A stretch of 64,000 bases of DNA, from NCBI GenBank assembly GCA_963205185.1, contig CAUJHZ010000038.1, positions 50,304 through 114,303 on the forward strand. The letters are read 5' to 3'. The translations under genes were made by a program, and so were the position numbers. How positions within the stretch are numbered: position 1 is the first letter of the stretch; the number at the start of each line of letters is the position of its first letter. The notes beneath the pieces are model-generated. The model was not told where the DNA came from and did no database searches. It saw only the letters and a list, made by a program, of their open reading frames with translations. This document shows positions 60,272 through 64,000 of the stretch, in pieces. Source of the stretch: Planctomycetota bacterium. GTDB lineage: Bacteria > Planctomycetota > Phycisphaerae > Phycisphaerales > UBA5793.

Positions 60272-61444
60272 TCACCAGGCTTTCCACGCTTCTTCATCTT
60301 CAGAAGGCGCAGTCTGAGCCCGGTGGACGCGCTTCCCGCCGACCCATACTTCGATGACTCGCGCATCGAGTCGAAGTGGATCGTCGGAGAAAACCACAAT
60401 GTCCGCATCGGAACCCGGCGTGAGGGCGCCGACGCGATTTCCAAGTCCGGCGGCGCGAGCCGCGTTGATCGTCAGGCCGCGCCGCGCCGCCGCGGGATCG
60501 AGCCCGTAGCGCACGGCCAAAGCGGCGGACACGCGGAGCGCATCAGCCTCCAGGAACGGCAGCCCACCGCGGAAGGCGACTTCGCAGCCGGCCTTGCCGG
60601 CGATCGCCGGGCCGCTGAGCAGCCGGACATCCGATGAGAAAGTGTACGGGCCGACCACCACTACGCCGCCGCTCTCCGCCAGTTCATCGCCGATTTCGAC
60701 AAGGTCGGCGTTGTGACGAATCGTGGGCGTGATGCCGTACTGGCCCAGCAGTTGGACCGCGGCGTCAACGTCTTCGGCCGTCTCGGCGTCCACGATCACA
60801 TCGACTTCGCCACGTGCCGCCCGCGCCAGGCGCGAAGTGCCGCCTGCGGAGCGCGCGCTGCGCAGTTCTTCGCGCAAATCCTGCAACACGCCGGCCCGCG
60901 AGGACAAGCCCAGTTCAGGATCCCACGAACTTGAGCCCAGCGTGATGGCCAGCGGCCCATCGGCACGGATGATGCGTTCGACGCCTTGCGGCGCCGCAGT
61001 CCGCACCGTCGCGCACGCGCCGGAAATGAACCCGGCGCTCGGGGGTGTGATCATCGCCGAGGTCACGCCACAGCGGTTCGCCTCAAGCAGCGCCGGCGAG
61101 TAGGCGTCGAGCGCTTCGACGACGGACACATCAGGCTCAATGGCGGTTTGTTGCCTGCCGCTGGCGCCGGCGACGTCCAGCGTCGAAGCCAGATCGATCA
61201 GCCCCGGGCAGATCACGCCGCTCTCGAAGTGGTAATTCTGGTCCGCTTTGACTTCCGCCGGTCCCTGCACGACGCGCTCGATTCGGCCGTCGGCGATGAC
61301 GACGGTGACATCCTTCATGAGCGATCCATCGGGCCCGACGCCCCACGGCGCGCTGATCGCAATGCGATTCTGCGCCTGTGTCGGCGTGGCGCTTAGCGCC
61401 GCAGCGCTGCAAAGCACACTCGCAAATCGCCGCAGGCATCTCAT
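60272..61444 (-). CDS. Secreted amidohydrolase-like protein, HxH lost (gene 2)
   Basis: 390 residues, the shortest member. ATG 61444 overlaps the upstream stop by ATGA. Signal peptide ends PTQAQN. The entry reads KDVTVVIADGRIERV, and CPGLIDLASTLDVAG stands in place of PGLIDxHxH. No charged insert is present. Barrel stretches (DVIVDAETAEDVDAAVQLL, CEVAFRGGLPFLE) and closure VGALTPGSDADIVVFSD are clear. The C-terminus is short and acidic (SEDEEAWKAW). It lacks the metal ligands. Confidence 0.86.
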   Translation of the reverse strand: MRCLRRFASVLCSAAALSATPTQAQNRIAISAPWGVGPDGSLMKDVTVVIADGRIERVVQGPAEVKADQNYHFESGVICPGLIDLASTLDVAGASGRQQTAIEPDVSVVEALDAYSPALLEANRCGVTSAMITPPSAGFISGACATVRTAAPQGVERIIRADGPLAITLGSSSWDPELGLSSRAGVLQDLREELRSARSAGGTSRLARAARGEVDVIVDAETAEDVDAAVQLLGQYGITPTIRHNADLVEIGDELAESGGVVVVGPYTFSSDVRLLSGPAIAGKAGCEVAFRGGLPFLEADALRVSAALAVRYGLDPAAARRGLTINAARAAGLGNRVGALTPGSDADIVVFSDDPLRLDARVIEVWVGGKRVHRAQTAPSEDEEAWKAW

Positions 61445-62928
61445 TGCTCGCCTCCTTCGTCGGAACTCGATGACGCCTCATCGCGATACACGAGCCGGCC
61501 CGCGACGTAGACGCGGGACACGCGCGACCCCGCCTCGAGCGGATGGCCGCTCCAGACCACGACGTCGGCGGCTCGGCGCGGCGCCAGGCGGCCGTAGCGA
61601 TCGCTCACGCCGAGGAACTCGGCGGCGTCGCGCGTGACCAGCGCCAGCGGGTTCACTTCGTCGGCGTGAGCCGCGACCATCTGCGCGTTGAGCAGCACGA
61701 AGCGGCCGCTCATGCCGTCACGGGTCCCCGAGCCGACTGCCCACTTCACGCCCGCATCAGTCAGGATTGCAGCGCAGTCGTCAGTCTGCCGGCGATACGG
61801 ATTGTCCTGAAACACGCCCGGCCCGAGCAGTGAGCCAAGCACGACGGGGATCTTCGCCTCGGCAAGTTCATCCGCGACCAGGTGCGCTTCCGCGCCGCCC
61901 TCAATGATCGCGTCGAGATTGAATTCCTTCGCCAGTTCGATCGCGTTGAGAATGTCAGCGCTGCGATCGGCGACGATGCGGACTTTTGTCTCTCGATCGA
62001 TCGCTTTGAGCACAACCTCGGCCCCGGCGTCGGGCGACGGCTTTTTCGGCTTGGTGATCTCATCCTTCTTCTCGTCAGCCTTGTCGCCTTCGCCGGGCTT
62101 GGCGCCTTCTTTGGGCGGCTCGGCCGGCTTGGCCTCTTCCTTGGGTTTTTCGCCTTCTTTTGGCTTCTCGCCTTCCTTGGCCTCCTTCTCGGCGCGCTCC
62201 TTGATCTTCTGCTCGTACTCCTTGAGGTCTTCTTCGTACGTCTCGAGCGACTCGCGGTAGGTCTTGGCGTCTTTGAACTGCCGACGGATCGCATCAAGCG
62301 TCGAGAGCCGCCGCAGCGCGCTGTCCCCCGAGCCGAGGTTAATGCACAGCGCCGCCTGCTCTTTGATCGCCTCGCCGGCCCAGCCGCCCGTCTCGCCCGG
62401 CGCCAGCCTCACGATGGCCCCGGAGCCGACGATGCCGCTCGAGCCCGTCGCAGGCAGGTAGAGCAGCGTTACGCCGTTGCGAAAAGCTTCCCTGATGGCG
62501 TCGGCGTCATAGCGGTCGAATGCGTCCAGGGCGCGATTGACCGCGCTGCCGCTGCTGGTGCCGGTCATGCCGAGGCTGCTGCAGACATCGATGAGCCCGG
62601 GCGTAATGAACGCGCCAGCGCAATCCACGCGCGTGGCCCGGCCTTCGACTTCGATGCGGCGGCCGACGTGCTCGATCGCCTCGCCGCGCAGCACCACCAT
62701 GGCGTCTTCAGTCAGCCCACCGTCGGCGTTGATGATCGTGGCGCGTTCGAGCACCGTGGCCCGCTGCTGGAGGAAAGCGGGCTGGCCCAGGGCCGCCGCC
62801 GAAACGGCAATTTGCACCGCCAGGGCCCCACCCACGCCCGCCCGGCGGGCCCATCGACCGGCACGGCGAGCCGCACCCGGCCAGGCACACCCCGCGCCGG
62901 CGCTTACACGATCAAAAGTCGCGACCAT
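61441..62928 (-). CDS. Secreted amidohydrolase-like protein with charged insert (gene 1 of operon)
   Basis: 495 residues, first gene of the nine-gene operon. A long basic N-terminus precedes the signal-peptide core (GGALAVQIAVSAAALG). The entry reads ATIINADGGLTEDAMVVLRG and PGLIDVCSSLGMTG in place of PGLIDxHxH. Residues about 225-305 are a Lys/Glu/Pro insert beginning with a coiled coil (YEEDLKEYEQKIKERAEKE). The later barrel keeps AHLVADELAEAKIPVVLGS and the closure YGRLAPRRAADVVVWSG. A promoter-like site stands about 80 bases upstream. Confidence 0.87.
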   Translation of the reverse strand: MVATFDRVSAGAGCAWPGAARRAGRWARRAGVGGALAVQIAVSAAALGQPAFLQQRATVLERATIINADGGLTEDAMVVLRGEAIEHVGRRIEVEGRATRVDCAGAFITPGLIDVCSSLGMTGTSSGSAVNRALDAFDRYDADAIREAFRNGVTLLYLPATGSSGIVGSGAIVRLAPGETGGWAGEAIKEQAALCINLGSGDSALRRLSTLDAIRRQFKDAKTYRESLETYEEDLKEYEQKIKERAEKEAKEGEKPKEGEKPKEEAKPAEPPKEGAKPGEGDKADEKKDEITKPKKPSPDAGAEVVLKAIDRETKVRIVADRSADILNAIELAKEFNLDAIIEGGAEAHLVADELAEAKIPVVLGSLLGPGVFQDNPYRRQTDDCAAILTDAGVKWAVGSGTRDGMSGRFVLLNAQMVAAHADEVNPLALVTRDAAEFLGVSDRYGRLAPRRAADVVVWSGHPLEAGSRVSRVYVAGRLVYRDEASSSSDEGGEQ

Positions 62929-63006
62929 CGCGTTCCTTCTTCACCACCGCGACCGACCGGCCGCGACCCATTGATGATTGCCCAGCGCCCCGTCGGCGCA
63001 CGCGTC

Positions 63007-63035
63007 AGCATAGCCGATCAGTCGTTGTAGCACAA
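63007..63035 (-). promoter_or_regulatory. Sigma-70-like promoter for the amidohydrolase operon
   Basis: On the minus strand TTGTGC and TATGCT are separated by 17 bases, with transcription expected to start about 70 bases before the first gene's ATG at 62928. It is the only good match between that gene and the opposite-strand gene. Confidence 0.45.
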
Positions 63036-63062
63036 ACGCAGAGGTGGGTTGCAGCCGCGACG

Positions 63063-63099
63063 CAGCGGTAGGCGGGGACAAGGCTCTGCGCAAGCCCGG
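63063..63099 (+). repeat. Dispersed repeat copy 2 (pairs with 1421-1457)
   Basis: 31 of 37 bases match the copy at 1421, in the same orientation. Here it lies in non-coding DNA. Confidence 0.5.
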
Positions 63100-63546
63100 A
63101 GGTCAGGATGCGTCGGCGCGGCCGCCTGCTTCGAGGCCGAAGGCCTCATCGTGAGTAGACGGGGGTCCAGGGAGCGCAAGCGAGCGCGACCCCCGGACCG
63201 CCAGGCGCAAACGCGTTGCACCCCGGAGGGGTGCTCGTATCCTGCGGCCGCGCATTACGCGCCCGATGTGCACCTCACGCCGCGAGAACTCCTTCAGAGT
63301 TCAGGAACCTTTGCACCTGCACTCCCGGGGTGCGGCGCTCGAAGACTCGCTTCACCCCCCGGCTTCTGACGATCACACCTCCGGCGTGCAAGCCGTTTCG
63401 AGCGGGGAGGCGAGATTGAGCACCGGGCGCGCCACGCCGGCCAAGCGCGTGCATAAAAACGGGGTCCGATTCCCGCCTGCAAACCGGCTCAACGCCTTGA
63501 TTCCGATGTAGACTTTTCGTGAACGCATCGCAAGGGGAGGCGGGGC

Positions 63547-64000
63547 ATGGCGATCCGAAACTCGATTCGACGGCTGATCGTGTGCGGGTCTTTCGCCGCG
63601 CTCGCCGGCATCGCGGCGGCGCAGCCGACGGGAGTCATCGGCTATGACCTCATCGAGATCCCACCACTTGAAGGGGACCTGTCGAGTTCCGTCGGTGCCC
63701 TAGACAACTTCGGTCGGGTCTTGGGTAGATCGAGCAATGCGCCGAGCACCCCCTTCGTTTGGATAAACGGGCGGCAGGAGATCATTCCGCCTCCGCCTGG
63801 ATACAGACTGGTCCTCGCGAACGACATCGGTTCGGGCGGCGTCATCGTCGGCCGCGCCGCTGAACTCGAGAACTCGCGCATTCATGCATTTGCGTGGACC
63901 GCGGATGGCGGCATTCATCGTCTCGATCTCATTCCCGGCGCAACCAGCAACGACGCTCTGGCCGTCGATGATCAGCCCTGGCCCGACTGCGTGATCGGCG
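63547..64000 (+). CDS. Secreted HAF-repeat-like protein (truncated by window edge)
   Basis: An open frame from ATG 63547 (GGGGAGG 6 bases upstream) runs to the right edge without a stop, 151 codons seen. A signal peptide ends near AAAQP (residues 1-25). The mature part repeats a pattern of about 45 residues: SSVGALDNFGRVLGRSS, then PFVWINGRQEIIP, then ANDIGSGGVIVGRA and HAFAWTADGGIHRLDL. This is the HAF-type extracellular repeat (HAFxW...G...L), which builds beta-propeller-like domains in secreted planctomycete and proteobacterial proteins. Function is unknown. Confidence 0.75.
   Translation, partial: MAIRNSIRRLIVCGSFAALAGIAAAQPTGVIGYDLIEIPPLEGDLSSSVGALDNFGRVLGRSSNAPSTPFVWINGRQEIIPPPPGYRLVLANDIGSGGVIVGRAAELENSRIHAFAWTADGGIHRLDLIPGATSNDALAVDDQPWPDCVIG

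Larger units (their letters stand above)
62929..63546. other. 618-base non-coding region rich in short palindromes
   Basis: No convincing gene on either strand; frames here are short and overlap random sequence. It holds the promoter-like site at 63007, the repeat copy at 63063 and three tiny-loop hairpins: GAGGCC-GAA-GGCCTC (63133-63147), GGGGGTC/GACCCCC (63161-63194) and GCACCCC-GGA-GGGGTGC (63218-63234). These have the look of REP-like intergenic elements. Confidence 0.6.

Noticed and set aside
1..64000. CRISPR arrays, rRNA genes, insertion sequences with transposases
   Set aside because: No evenly spaced direct repeats with unique spacers, no rRNA motifs and no transposase or integrase domains were seen.

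Overview
The window is GC-rich, tightly packed bacterial DNA, most likely from a planctomycete of the Phycisphaerae type. That placement is inferred from gene content, because no rRNA or ribosomal protein is present. The signs are a Sig-70_X6-type ECF sigma factor translationally coupled to a membrane Ser/Thr kinase, an ECF sigma factor followed by an anti-sigma-like/VWA (YfbK) membrane protein, a CRTAC1/ASPIC-UnbV protein, a large membrane-anchored Gln/Met-rich coiled-coil protein, many secreted proteins of unknown function, and a long run of secreted amidohydrolase-like paralogues. Start codons are ATG or GTG. Many adjacent same-strand genes overlap by 4 bases (ATGA or GTGA), which points to translational coupling.

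Layout. 1-5.6 kb: a truncated membrane protein, a zinc-ribbon protein, a PduO-type cobalamin adenosyltransferase, a TPR protein, and the ECF sigma with its anti-sigma-like/VWA partner. 5.7-11.6 kb: two sodium-coupled amino-acid transporters (AGCS and NSS), both with unusual soluble insertions, and two paralogous secreted proteins whose 3' ends and terminators are nearly identical. 11.7-15.1 kb: a QueD/PTPS-like protein lacking its usual catalytic residues, an HD-GYP-like protein and a phosphohexomutase. 15-21.2 kb: secreted and membrane proteins of unknown role. 21.3-23.9 kb: a TrkH/KtrB plus KtrA-type potassium uptake system. 23.9-27.7 kb: an asymmetric heterodimeric ABC exporter. 27.8-28.9 kb: an NAD-dependent epimerase.

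28.9-30.9 kb is compositionally different (visibly AT-richer) and accessory. It holds an Abi_C/HEPN-like protein, an HNH endonuclease, and an untranslated stretch with a promoter-like site, tiny overlapping ORFs, an 81-base palindrome with alternative pairings and a strong terminator. 30.9-33.8 kb: a zinc/manganese ABC importer operon (binding protein, ATPase, permease) with a trailing 62-codon gene. 34 kb: a tRNA-Ala(CGC) with its own promoter-like site and hairpin terminator, then bifunctional PutA. 37-48 kb: small zinc-ribbon, DUF1569-like and SRPBCC proteins, an S9 peptidase, a PLP aminotransferase, a secreted protein, the ECF sigma/kinase pair, a histidine-phosphatase/NTF2-like fusion and a sulfatase-fold protein.

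48.5-62.9 kb is the most unusual part. It is one co-directional, probably single-promoter operon of nine secreted proteins: an M28 metallopeptidase and eight amidohydrolase-superfamily genes (nine modules, because one gene is a tandem fusion). Seven of the eight genes have lost the HxH metal-binding motif; one keeps it intact. Several carry long Lys/Glu-rich inserts, and one carries a Cys/His cluster. The expansion with loss of catalytic ligands looks like a periplasmic or cell-surface system of non-catalytic scaffold or binding proteins built around one active hydrolase and one peptidase. 63-63.5 kb is non-coding and rich in short palindromes. The window ends inside a secreted HAF-repeat-like gene.
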